Shown: positions 17,570 through 24,887, numbered from the stretch's first letter. The stretch is DNA of 64,000 nucleotides from CBFDBF01 sp050304615 (GCA_050304615.1 JBNLDW010000004.1:69258-133257), one strand, 5' to 3'. The notes: generated by a model from the sequence alone, not told the origin. Made by a program: numbers and translations.

Positions 17570-19330
17570 TTAGGATAAACCTAAGCGTCGCATCAGGATA
17601 AACCAGGTCACATCGAGCGGTTTCACAAAAAAGTGAAACAGTATTATGACTATGGGTATGGCCGCCACAGCACCTATAATCAGTTTTTGTTTGAGCTCTT
17701 CATAGCGTTGTATCTCGGCATCTGTCTGAATATATGGAACCACAGCCAGTGGTGGTGCCCCGGTGATATTCACCAGTTCTTTGGTACTGGAGACTGCATC
17801 GCTCAGGCTCTCTGCCACTACAACGGTTCCAACCCCCCCAGCCAGGGAGAAGATAAAACCGAGAAACAGTATCGCCATACGATTGGGCTTGGCCGGCTTC
17901 TCAGGCACGGCGGGTGGTTCAATCAGGGAGAAACGCTCACCCTTCTTATCTCGCTCCAGGGCCTCTGCCATATCCGCCTGTAGTTGCTTGGCCCTGATCT
18001 CCTGATACTTGGCCGTGACATTCTCATACTCCCGACTAAGCTCACGGTACTCGCGCTCAACCTGGGGACTCTTCAGCAGGCGCTCTTCAAAGTCGGCCAT
18101 CTTCTTTTTGAGCTCTTCCTGCGACTCTTTTAGAGAGACCAGCTCTCCTTCAGATGCCTCGAGTTGTGCTTGCAGCTGGATGTAGGCCGGGTTGTCTGGT
18201 TTGGTACCTGTGGCTTCAAGCTGCTCCTGCTTGTCGTTTTGCAATGCCTTGTCCAACTCTGCCTGGGTGGCATCTATGGCGCTCTGTAGTTTTTTTACAT
18301 CCGGATGCTGTTTAGAGTAACGCTCTTGCAGGGTGACCAACTCCCCCTTCATCTCTTTCAGCTTCGTACGCAACTCTGTTGCATCCCCGCTGGAACCAAC
18401 TTCCTTCTCCAGCGCCTTTATCTCCCGGCGCATCTTTATTATATCTGGGTGGGTATCGGCATAGCGGGTAGAGAGGGTTACAAGCTCTGCCCGCAGTGCC
18501 TTCAGCCGGTCTTCCGATCCAAGGATGCGCTGACCATCTGCCCCGTACATGGTGCTGTTTGGGCTGAGTTGGGCCAACTCAGAACGCAGATAGACAATGC
18601 GCTCATCCAGGTTACGAATCTGCGACTCTACATCATTGATCTCCCGCTCGGTCCGATCCATCATCTGCATATTTAGCTGTCGCAGCTCCGGCAGGTTGTT
18701 GACGTTCTCCTCCTTGAAGGTAGCAAGTTTTTTCTCGTACTCTGCCACCTTCTTTTGTAGCTTGGCCGTCTCCGTCGCCAGAAAGCCTGAGGTCTCTACC
18801 GCCGATTCGGTACGGCGTTTCATATTCTCATTGAGATATAGGGAGACCAATTCACTGGCCACCTTCTGCGCCTTGCCTGGATTTTTATGACTGAATGAGA
18901 GCTTGAAGGCGATAGTGGCGCTGGTTGGACGGCCACTGCGTGGATCTACCACATCTGCACTGATCATCTCCAGCCCGATATCAGCTCGCATCTCTTCTGC
19001 GATGACGGTCATACTGGTGTTCTTGCGCTCATTCTCATACAGCTTGTACTGATCGATAATCTTGCTCAGGTTATTGGTGGTCATCACCCGCTGGCTGATC
19101 ATCTGGATGCGCTCACCCGCGTAGGAGGTAACCGTGGAGCGCACCAGGTCAGGCGGGATCTCCTGCTGTTCGATCAGTATAGTGCCCTCAGACCTGTAGA
19201 CCGAGGGCAGAGCAAGGGCCAGCACGATGCTCAGCAACATAATGATCAGCGCCGGGATTATGAACTGTTTTTTTCTTCTTGTCAGGATGGCCAGATAGTC
19301 GCCAAGTCCTTTGATATCTTCTTCTTCCAT
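17570..19330 (-). CDS. Wzc/GumC-like polysaccharide chain-length determinant (XrtA locus type)
   Basis: 586 residues. A Wzz domain with TM1 at about 22-42, a long periplasmic coiled coil (about 150-460), a proline-rich EPPAVPEKPAKPNR (471-484) before TM2 (about 486-506), and an extra C-terminal hydrophobic segment (about 552-572). It polymerises or gates export together with the Wza-like pore. The kinase domain is not fused but encoded by the next gene. The coiled coil contains an internal duplication: ELVTL-x2-RY-x3-HPD-x2-K at 282-299 and again at 330-347, with a weaker third unit at 396. It lies upstream of the kinase and ATPase genes and downstream of the barrel gene. Confidence 0.9.
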   Translation of the reverse strand: MEEEDIKGLGDYLAILTRRKKQFIIPALIIMLLSIVLALALPSVYRSEGTILIEQQEIPPDLVRSTVTSYAGERIQMISQRVMTTNNLSKIIDQYKLYENERKNTSMTVIAEEMRADIGLEMISADVVDPRSGRPTSATIAFKLSFSHKNPGKAQKVASELVSLYLNENMKRRTESAVETSGFLATETAKLQKKVAEYEKKLATFKEENVNNLPELRQLNMQMMDRTEREINDVESQIRNLDERIVYLRSELAQLSPNSTMYGADGQRILGSEDRLKALRAELVTLSTRYADTHPDIIKMRREIKALEKEVGSSGDATELRTKLKEMKGELVTLQERYSKQHPDVKKLQSAIDATQAELDKALQNDKQEQLEATGTKPDNPAYIQLQAQLEASEGELVSLKESQEELKKKMADFEERLLKSPQVEREYRELSREYENVTAKYQEIRAKQLQADMAEALERDKKGERFSLIEPPAVPEKPAKPNRMAILFLGFIFSLAGGVGTVVVAESLSDAVSSTKELVNITGAPPLAVVPYIQTDAEIQRYEELKQKLIIGAVAAIPIVIILFHFFVKPLDVTWFILMRRLGLS

Positions 19331-19431
19331 TCTGTTCTATACCGTTTTTTAGTTGATTGGACTATTTATCGTATGCCGTAGCAGGTAAAAATCGTCTCTA
19401 TTCTACACCACATTACCCTATCAAATCCGGG

Positions 19432-20631
19432 TTAAAACTCTTGCCAAGCCCCCAGGCTCTCACGCGGCCAAACATAGGCTATATTGAAAAAAATGGCATT
19501 TGATCGTGCAATACCAGCGTCTGAAGCGGTGTACTCCTGTGCCCGATAGCGGTAAGAGGTGGATAGGGTCCACCAACGGGTAGCCTTCCAGCTCAGACGT
19601 GGTTCAAAGTTGACATAGCGGCGGTCGTCACTATCATCATCCAGGCCACCACCACTACTATTCTGCACCAGGCTGGTATTAATACCCAGTGTAGTGCGAG
19701 GTGACAGCTTCCGGCTGTAGCCAATCCCCAGCTTGGTGGAATGCAATACACCGTCACCGCTTGGACTCTCTGACATGCTTAGGGTTCCACTCAGGGAGGA
19801 TATCTCCCAACGCTTCTGCAGACTAAGATCCAGGGTCAGGCCGGTATTGCTGGTTGACTCTTTAACCCCGCCAGCACCGGTATATCTGGAGCTGCTGCGA
19901 TCCATCCCTACGGAGAGATTGGTGCTCAATGTCTCTGAGAGCTGGCTGGCTAAGCCAAGGCGCAGGCCACGGCTATCGTACTCCATGTCCGTCCTTTCGG
20001 ACTCATAGGCAGAGGCGATAGCAGTCACACTAACCTGGCTAAGTTCTGTCAGTCGGTACGAAAGGGCTGCGAACAGGCTGTCGTAGCGGTAACCGGATAG
20101 CCCCGTCAGCTCGGCATCTTCATAGGTTACATCGGTGTAGCTGTATCCCAGTTGGGTAGAGGCGCGCTCGGTAAGGTCATAACTCCAGGATGGGCTCAGA
20201 CTCTGTTTGATTCGACGTTTATGTGTCTGCACAAATCCGGTGGTCTCCAGTTCACTGGTGAGGGTGCTATCCACTTCGTAGGCACCATTAAGCCGGAATA
20301 GATTACGCCCCAGTTTGTAGGCAGAGTTGAGATTTAGCAGCTGACCACTGTTGTCCTTTTCGCTGTGATCTCTGAAGTTGCTGTCGTCAAAGCGCAAGGT
20401 AAACTTGACGTCACTCAACTCAGTGCGAAAACCGAAGGCGGCATCGGCGCTGAGGTAGCGAACCAGATCATCCTCTTCGTTATCCACGGTGAAGTTAATA
20501 TTGTCGTCATAGCGCAGACGCATGGAGACAGATGGCTCGAAGAACCACCTCTCTGCGGACACTGTTGTAGAGAGAAGAAGTCCGCAGAATATAAGGAAAG
20601 ATCTAATAGAGTTAAGGGACAACGACCACAT
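19432..20631 (-). CDS. PEP-CTERM/XrtA-associated outer-membrane beta-barrel protein
   Basis: About 399 residues from the ATG at 20631. A signal peptide (SIRSFLIFCGLLLSTTVSA) is followed by alternating-hydrophobicity strands through to the C-terminus, rich in aromatic and Tyr-Arg pairs (LSYRLTELSQVSVTA, WTLSTSYRYRAQEYTA), as in outer-membrane barrels. Such a protein is a regular member of exosortase-A EPS loci and is presumed to help export the polymer or anchor it. The frame is open back to 20718, but the 20631 start puts the signal peptide at the N-terminus and gives a 20-bp overlap with the upstream export gene. Confidence 0.82.
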   Translation of the reverse strand: MWSLSLNSIRSFLIFCGLLLSTTVSAERWFFEPSVSMRLRYDDNINFTVDNEEDDLVRYLSADAAFGFRTELSDVKFTLRFDDSNFRDHSEKDNSGQLLNLNSAYKLGRNLFRLNGAYEVDSTLTSELETTGFVQTHKRRIKQSLSPSWSYDLTERASTQLGYSYTDVTYEDAELTGLSGYRYDSLFAALSYRLTELSQVSVTAIASAYESERTDMEYDSRGLRLGLASQLSETLSTNLSVGMDRSSSRYTGAGGVKESTSNTGLTLDLSLQKRWEISSLSGTLSMSESPSGDGVLHSTKLGIGYSRKLSPRTTLGINTSLVQNSSGGGLDDDSDDRRYVNFEPRLSWKATRWWTLSTSYRYRAQEYTASDAGIARSNAIFFNIAYVWPRESLGAWQEF

Positions 20632-21175
20632 CGCCTGGCCGCAGGATAATATTCTGCTCCAGATCCCTGCCACTCTCCACATCATCATAGTCAAAAGGGA
20701 TGGATTGCTGGACACCATCCACGCGCCGCAGGATGGTTATCTCATCACCCTGGCCAAATGGGTTGATCCCACCTGCCATACTAAGGGCCTGCATAACATC
20801 TACATTTCGTATGATCGGGAACTCTCCTGGCTTGTTCACCTTACCGATCACGTATATACGGTTACCCATCATCTGCTTCAGGCTGGCGGTAACTACCGGA
20901 TCAGGGATATATGTGGAGATACGCTTTTTGATCACCGTAGCCAAGCTATTCACTGAAAGGCCGGTGGTATCGACATCCCCAACCAGCGGAAAAGAGATAC
21001 CGCCATCCGGGCGTACCAACACCTCTCTCTGTAGATCTGGCTCTTTCCATACCGAGATCTCAAGGATATCACCTGGTTGCAGGGTATAGCCTTCTGGTAC
21101 CGGCGGGGAGGCGACCGCAACACTGCACAGTGAGACCCCGACGAGCAATATAACTATCTGTAACGCTTTCATCAT
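20612..21175 (-). CDS. Polysaccharide export protein (Wza-like, Poly_export/SLBB)
   Basis: About 187 residues from MMKALQIVILLVGVSLCSVAVA, a signal peptide. Then comes YTLQPGDILEISVWKEPDL, the Poly_export signature, with DGGISFPLVGDV and an SLBB domain (RIYVIGKVNKPGEFPI) and a final LRPGDVVVVP. It forms the periplasmic/outer-membrane part of the EPS export channel. It is short, as in XrtA loci, and lacks the extra C-terminal helix region of E. coli Wza. No lipobox Cys follows the signal peptide in the expected place. It is the first gene of the export block, after the PEP-CTERM gene's terminator. The frame runs back to 21238, but the start at 21175 is preferred for the signal peptide. Confidence 0.88.
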   Translation of the reverse strand: MMKALQIVILLVGVSLCSVAVASPPVPEGYTLQPGDILEISVWKEPDLQREVLVRPDGGISFPLVGDVDTTGLSVNSLATVIKKRISTYIPDPVVTASLKQMMGNRIYVIGKVNKPGEFPIIRNVDVMQALSMAGGINPFGQGDEITILRRVDGVQQSIPFDYDDVESGRDLEQNIILRPGDVVVVP

Positions 21176-21230
21176 GAATATGTCCAAAATAGCCTTAATC
21201 AACTGCGTACAATACACCATAAAAGCAGAA

Positions 21231-21250
21231 GGGGGCAAAATATGCCCCCC
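21231..21250 (-). terminator. Rho-independent terminator after PEP-CTERM gene
   Basis: On the minus strand a GGGGGCATATTTTGCCCCC hairpin is followed by TTCTGCTTTT. It separates the upstream PEP-CTERM gene from the export block. It shares the GGGGCA...TTTTGCCCC core with the terminators after the two other PEP-CTERM genes. Confidence 0.65.
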
Positions 21251-21304
21251 CCGCTATAACTTTATAATAGTTAATCTAAAATCTTGGACTTAGCCCAATC
21301 CGCT

Positions 21305-21805
21305 CTACCCCTCAGACCGCCTGCGTCCAAAGAAACCAAAGCCGGCAAGTGCTGAACCAAAGAGCAGCAGTGCCGCTGGTAGTGGTACTGCTGAGGATGT
21401 AGCGCTGAAACCATATGCACCGTTTCCGGGTAGCGCACCATCAGACTGCATACGGATAGTGTAGGTTCCAGGTAACAGTGAATCTACAAAGCTCACGGCT
21501 CCAGTTGGCGATGATATGATTGCATTGAACAGTTGGGTAGCACCTTGCATGACCCAAACTTCAGTGTCTTGTACCCCAGAATCCGACAGACCACCAGATA
21601 AATAGGTAGCAAAGGTAATATCCATATTCAATGTTGTTGTCAGATCGATCTCCCATGAAGTGTCAAATGGGACATTTGAAAAAGCTGGATCGATATCACC
21701 CCAACCTTGTCCAGGAGCAGTGAAAGTGTAATCAGCGGCATGAACCCCACCAACCAGGAACAACCCCAGTGCCATAAGACCAACAAACCGTTTAATCGCC
21801 TTCAT
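21305..21805 (-). CDS. PEP-CTERM (VPLPA-type) sorting domain protein
   Basis: A 166-residue secreted protein. The signal peptide runs to about residue 23 (LMALGLFLVGGVHAADY). The C-terminal sorting signal is VPLPAALLLFGSALAGFGFF followed by GRRRSEG, the tripartite motif/hydrophobic/Arg-cluster layout recognised by exosortases. The middle (about 24-135) is a beta-rich domain with no Cys, resembling pre-peptidase C-type or jelly-roll modules (SLLPGTYTIRMQSDG). The processed protein would be attached or shed at the cell surface, perhaps associated with the EPS. It has its own regulatory region upstream and a terminator downstream. Confidence 0.82.
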   Translation of the reverse strand: MKAIKRFVGLMALGLFLVGGVHAADYTFTAPGQGWGDIDPAFSNVPFDTSWEIDLTTTLNMDITFATYLSGGLSDSGVQDTEVWVMQGATQLFNAIISSPTGAVSFVDSLLPGTYTIRMQSDGALPGNGAYGFSATSSAVPLPAALLLFGSALAGFGFFGRRRSEG

Positions 21806-21931
21806 GATAGTGCCACCTCAATGGTTATCTATTCCAAAATAGGCCTACGTGCAGCGCACGCAACACCTCCATGTACCCGGCCCTGACTACAACTCACGCA
21901 GCACCGTACGGCCTGCATACTACCCAGCACC

Positions 21932-21947
21932 GGTTGCGCATGCAACC
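21932..21947. promoter_or_regulatory. Inverted repeat GGTTGC-N4-GCAACC upstream of PEP-CTERM gene
   Basis: A perfect 6-bp inverted repeat around GCAT, about 130 bp upstream of the PEP-CTERM start at 21805, within the long regulatory gap. It could be an operator, but no known regulator is recognised. Confidence 0.3.
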
Positions 21948-21977
21948 AAATGCGGTTAAATTTTTGCTACAACTTCA

Positions 21978-22017
21978 ATATCTTAGACGCCGTTCTTAAA
22001 TATCTTTGACGCCGTTC
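21978..22017. repeat. Two tandem 22-bp-period repeats, operator-like
   Basis: ATATCTT(A/T)GACGCCGTTC occurs at 21978-21995 and 22000-22017, 17 of 18 bases identical, period 22 bp (about two helical turns). They lie in the 468-bp gene-free region 21806-22273, between the predicted promoter at about 22037-22089 and the PEP-CTERM gene. The spacing suggests two regulator molecules on the same DNA face, or a recent small duplication. Confidence 0.5.
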
Positions 22018-22038
22018 GCATTATATTGCGCTTTTCCA

Positions 22039-22089
22039 ATTATATTATAATTTAGACGTATGCACGATGTTTTTGTGATGAATATCACG
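22039..22089 (-). promoter_or_regulatory. Putative activator-dependent promoter for PEP-CTERM gene (CRP/FNR-like dyad)
   Basis: The dyad TGTGA-TGAATA-TCACG (22074-22089) fits the CRP-type half-site pattern TGTGA-N6-TCAC. On the minus strand a TATAAT hexamer lies at 22049-22044, placing the dyad centre near -44 relative to a predicted start at about 22037. The predicted mRNA leader to the ATG at 21805 is about 230 nt. The same arrangement recurs upstream of the neighbouring PEP-CTERM gene. Confidence 0.45.
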
Positions 22090-22124
22090 CTTTTCTTGAT
22101 TCTTACAGGAAATATAGCATTTAT

Positions 22125-22144
22125 TCACCGATTCTGGCGCTCCA
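22125..22144 (-). pseudogene. Copy of the plsC 3' end (scar)
   Basis: On the minus strand this segment ends with codons for LERQNR followed by TGA, matching the true C-terminus of the plsC gene at 23174-23155 in 19 of 20 bases. It is not attached to any open reading frame. It indicates a past duplication or recombination that carried the plsC end and adjacent control DNA upstream of the PEP-CTERM gene at 21805. Confidence 0.55.
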
Positions 22145-22220
22145 AGGCCTATCGCACCCCATATAACAGGCCTGCCCCTCCCCCGCCGCTCAACAAAAAA
22201 CAGCAGCACTTACAAGCAAA

Positions 22221-22241
22221 AGAGGGGCAAAATGCCCCTCT
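22221..22241 (-). terminator. Terminator-like hairpin after PEP-CTERM thioester-like gene
   Basis: AGAGGGGC-AAAAT-GCCCCTCT is a perfect 8-bp stem. On the minus strand it is followed by TTTGCTTGT, a weak T-tract. It lies 33 bp after the stop of the gene at 22274. The core is the same as in the terminators at 21231 and 24113. Confidence 0.6.
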
Positions 22242-22273
22242 GTGTCAGGATGGTACTACGACAGTGGTAACTG

Positions 22274-22933
22274 TCAGGACGTTGCTCTTACCCTTCTTCT
22301 GCCGACCAGTCCAAGCAGCCCTGATCCGAACAGCCATACCGCTGCGGGTATAGGTGTGTGTATCAACTGATCCTGGAAATCCTCACTATGGGCGACCATA
22401 TAGTGATCCAGCCCTGTAAAGTCAGTAGCCCCAGCAAGCCCCGTAAGATAGGTGTTAGCATTGGTGAAAACGTCTCCACTGCTATTTAATTCGAAAGCGC
22501 CATTCATAAGATCGTGGCTGCCGTTATCGTAGACCACTTCCCAGATTGCAACCTGCAGACCGGCCATCTCAGCAGCTGTGCTAACAGTTGAGGAGTATGT
22601 CTCCATCAGCCATGCGGCATTGCGATAGTTATCACCCATGCCCACTGCCGACAGCAGATCGACATCATATCTCTGCCCATTGGTCGTATGCTGCAACAGA
22701 TCGACACAGTAGGAGATGGTCGTATAGTCTGGGGTCCAGGTGCTGGAGTCGTTGTCGAAGTCTAGATAGACAGGGGAGAACTGCAGCGCCCAGCCAACTT
22801 GGCTATTCCCATTTATGGTGTAGTCGACCGTCTGCCCATTGGCAGTCGAAAAATGCATCTCGATGGTTGCAGCAGAGACAAACCCGCTAAGAAGCAGCAG
22901 GACAGCTGCCGATAACAGATGGTGCTTTTTCAT
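22274..22933 (-). CDS. PEP-CTERM protein with a thioester-like (Cys-Gln) domain
   Basis: 219 residues. A signal peptide ends near residue 21 (LLSGFVSAA). The mature domain (about 22-190) contains ISYCVDLL (Cys76) and, 51 residues later, AGLQVAIWEVVYD (Gln127). These resemble the paired motifs of surface thioester domains, where a Cys and a Gln side chain form an internal thioester. The C-terminus, TPIPAAVWLFGSGLLGLVGRRR, is an exosortase sorting signal. It is paralogous to the gene at 24174-24887 (shared FSTANGQ, STWTPD, YCVDL, DNYRNAAWLM, LQVAIWE). The SD GGGAG lies just before the ATG. The thioester idea is an inference from motif spacing and needs structural support. Confidence 0.75.
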   Translation of the reverse strand: MKKHHLLSAAVLLLLSGFVSAATIEMHFSTANGQTVDYTINGNSQVGWALQFSPVYLDFDNDSSTWTPDYTTISYCVDLLQHTTNGQRYDVDLLSAVGMGDNYRNAAWLMETYSSTVSTAAEMAGLQVAIWEVVYDNGSHDLMNGAFELNSSGDVFTNANTYLTGLAGATDFTGLDHYMVAHSEDFQDQLIHTPIPAAVWLFGSGLLGLVGRRRVRATS

Positions 22934-23038
22934 AATCTAGCTCCCTCTAAATATTAAATATTGTCACAAGAATTCTGTTAAAAACACGACCCATACACGA
23001 ACATCTGAGTCTACATTTCCCCCATATTCGTGCTGGGA

Positions 23039-23096
23039 TGTGAATTATATTCACAATTATAGAGATATGTACATACTTTTTGTGATGAATGTCACT
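23039..23096 (-). promoter_or_regulatory. Putative promoter with two GTGA dyads for PEP-CTERM gene
   Basis: The dyad TGTGA-TGAATG-TCACT lies at 23081-23096. A minus-strand TATAAT lies at 23061-23056, which places the dyad near -40 of a predicted start at about 23049. A second dyad, TGTGAAT-N3-ATTCACA, spans 23039-23055 and covers that start. The first would suit a class II CRP/FNR-family activator and the second a repressor or autoregulatory operator. The downstream gene starts at 22933. Confidence 0.5.
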
Positions 23097-23154
23097 GTTA
23101 TTTTGTGCCACATTTGCCTAATTATGGCGAACATTCATGCCACCCCGCCCATAT

Positions 23155-23853
23155 TCACCGATTTTGGCGCTCCAGGACCTGCTGCAGCTCATATAGCAGC
23201 TCATTCTGCTCCCACTGCTCCGGCAACAACATTTTGCAGGAATCAATCCGGGCGTGGCTTCGTAGCAGTACCCCGCGAACCACGTGCCCTGCCCCGCGTA
23301 CACCGCTTATCCGCAGCGGTATGATGGGTGCCCCGGTCAGCTGGGCTAGACGTACCGCTCCAGGTTTGATCCGGCGAGGCGGATCACTGTCAAGATGGAT
23401 TGCGCCATGGGGGAAGAGGGCTACAACGTGGCCCTCGTTGAGTGCCGTCAACGCCATACGTAGCGCCTGCTCCGGCCTGTGCTCCCGGTCTACCGGAATA
23501 CACTGGATGGCCCGAAACAGCCAGTTGAGACCGAAGCGCTGGTACTCTTCCCGGGCGATAAGAAACCGAATGGGCCGCCGCGCCGAGGCGATCATGAGCA
23601 TAGGGTCAAGACCAGAGATGTGATTGGCCACCAATACTGCCGGACCGGATTGGGGCAGCCTCAGACCGATCACATTTAGGCGATGGTAGCGGTAACAGAA
23701 CAGCCGGTTGAGACCATCCAACAGGTTCATCCAGCCACGCCCCCAATCCACCCGGTTGGCCTGACGACAGGCCCGTAGCAGGAGGTATGACTGCCAGAGC
23801 ATGAACAGCAGTATGGCCAGCAACAGAAACCACCACCAAGATAGAGAACCCAT
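23155..23853 (-). CDS. plsC: 1-acyl-sn-glycerol-3-phosphate acyltransferase (PlsC family)
   Basis: A 232-residue lysophosphatidate acyltransferase-like protein. An N-terminal membrane segment (WWWFLLLAILLFMLWQSYLL) precedes the catalytic NHISGLD box (NHX4D) near residue 84. Other blocks are REEYQRFGLNWLFRAIQCI with the following PVDRE, and FPHGAIHLD in place of the usual FPEG. It normally makes phosphatidic acid in the inner membrane. Here it sits between PEP-CTERM genes, so acylation of another acceptor is possible. Its last codons (LERQNR-stop) are duplicated at 22125-22144. Confidence 0.82.
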   Translation of the reverse strand: MGSLSWWWFLLLAILLFMLWQSYLLLRACRQANRVDWGRGWMNLLDGLNRLFCYRYHRLNVIGLRLPQSGPAVLVANHISGLDPMLMIASARRPIRFLIAREEYQRFGLNWLFRAIQCIPVDREHRPEQALRMALTALNEGHVVALFPHGAIHLDSDPPRRIKPGAVRLAQLTGAPIIPLRISGVRGAGHVVRGVLLRSHARIDSCKMLLPEQWEQNELLYELQQVLERQNR

Positions 23854-24112
23854 AGGATATGCTGTTTCCTTGAAATCAACCTGCAGATACGTGCTGTATC
23901 AGCATACCATTGCAGCCGGTGAATCGGTCGTTCACACCAAAAAAATGGGTAATGACTGATTTATCGATTAACGTAGACAACATTAAAACTCTTTGCGTCT
24001 CTGCGCCTTTGTGTACTGTGCGTTTATTTCCTGTCTTTAGGCCTTCACCAATCACGGTTAATCAGTTCCACGCTGGAGTGTGGAAACCAGATTTAATTGG
24101 TAAATTCCGCTT

Positions 24113-24139
24113 AAAAAAAAGAGGGGCAAAATGCCCCTC
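24113..24139 (-). terminator. Strong Rho-independent terminator after PEP-CTERM gene
   Basis: On the minus strand GAGGGGC-ATTTT-GCCCCTC is a 7-bp perfect stem followed directly by eight T residues (24120-24113). It ends the transcript of the gene at 24174-24887. Confidence 0.85.
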
Positions 24140-24173
24140 CGTGTGCCTGCTTCATACTAACCCCTGATAACCG

Positions 24174-24887
24174 TCAAGGCGCCGATTTTATTCTGCTCAT
24201 GTGGCTAAATCCAAGCAGCCCTATCATGCCTGATCCGAACAGCCATACCGCAGTAGGTATGGGGGTGGCAACAAGCAAATCCTGTTTGTTTACACTAATG
24301 GCAACCATATATCTATCCAACCCTGCAACCGCGGATACATCGGGAACCAGGGCGAGTGCATCCAGATAGCTCTTTGCGTTGGCGTAGATATCGCTACCGG
24401 TGCTCTGCACACTGAACCTGCCACTGTCGAGATCCACAGATGTGGTGGCGCTATCGTATACCGCCTCCCAGATAGCAACCTGTAGGCCGGCCTTCTTGGC
24501 AGCTGTGTTAGCCGTGGGGGAGAACTGATTCATCAGCCATGCGGCATTCCGATAGTTGTCACCCTTTGCCACAGCCGACTGCAGCTCAACCTCATATCTG
24601 TTGCCATTGCCTACACCCTGAAACAGATCGACACAGTAGGCGATGGTTGTAAGATCAGGGGTCCAGGTGCTGGTGTCGCTGTCGAAATCCAGCTGGACCG
24701 GGGTGAACTCCAGTGCCCAGCTATTGGTCTTAACGTTTCCGTCTATGGTGTAGTCAATTTTCTGCCCATTAGCGGTACTGAATTTCACATCTAACGTAGC
24801 AGCAGAGAGGGGGCCACTAACCAGTAGCAACAGTGCTGCAAATAGCCCGCAGTATCCACACTGTTTTTTGTTTTGCTTAGTACTCAT
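24174..24887 (-). CDS. PEP-CTERM protein with a thioester-like (Cys-Gln) domain, paralogue
   Basis: 237 residues. A signal peptide (LFAALLLLVSGPLSAA) is followed by a domain with TIAYCVDLFQ (Cys85) and AGLQVAIWEAVYD (Gln136), again exactly 51 residues apart. This is the same pair as in the paralogue at 22274. The sorting signal is TPIPTAVWLFGSGMIGLLGF, but the usual Arg cluster is replaced by SHMSRIKSAP, a weak basic tail that might alter exosortase processing. The SD AGGAGA sits in the loop of a small GCAGA/TCTGC hairpin (24892-24907) just before the ATG, so initiation may be modulated. A strong terminator follows. The function is inferred to be surface adhesion. Confidence 0.75.
   Translation of the reverse strand: MSTKQNKKQCGYCGLFAALLLLVSGPLSAATLDVKFSTANGQKIDYTIDGNVKTNSWALEFTPVQLDFDSDTSTWTPDLTTIAYCVDLFQGVGNGNRYEVELQSAVAKGDNYRNAAWLMNQFSPTANTAAKKAGLQVAIWEAVYDSATTSVDLDSGRFSVQSTGSDIYANAKSYLDALALVPDVSAVAGLDRYMVAISVNKQDLLVATPIPTAVWLFGSGMIGLLGFSHMSRIKSAP

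Noticed and set aside
21806..23100. Sigma-54 (-24/-12) promoters for the PEP-CTERM genes
   Set aside because: I looked for GG-N10-GC with TGGCAC/TTGC on the minus strand. A TGGCAC occurs near 23107 but lacks the -12 element at the right distance.
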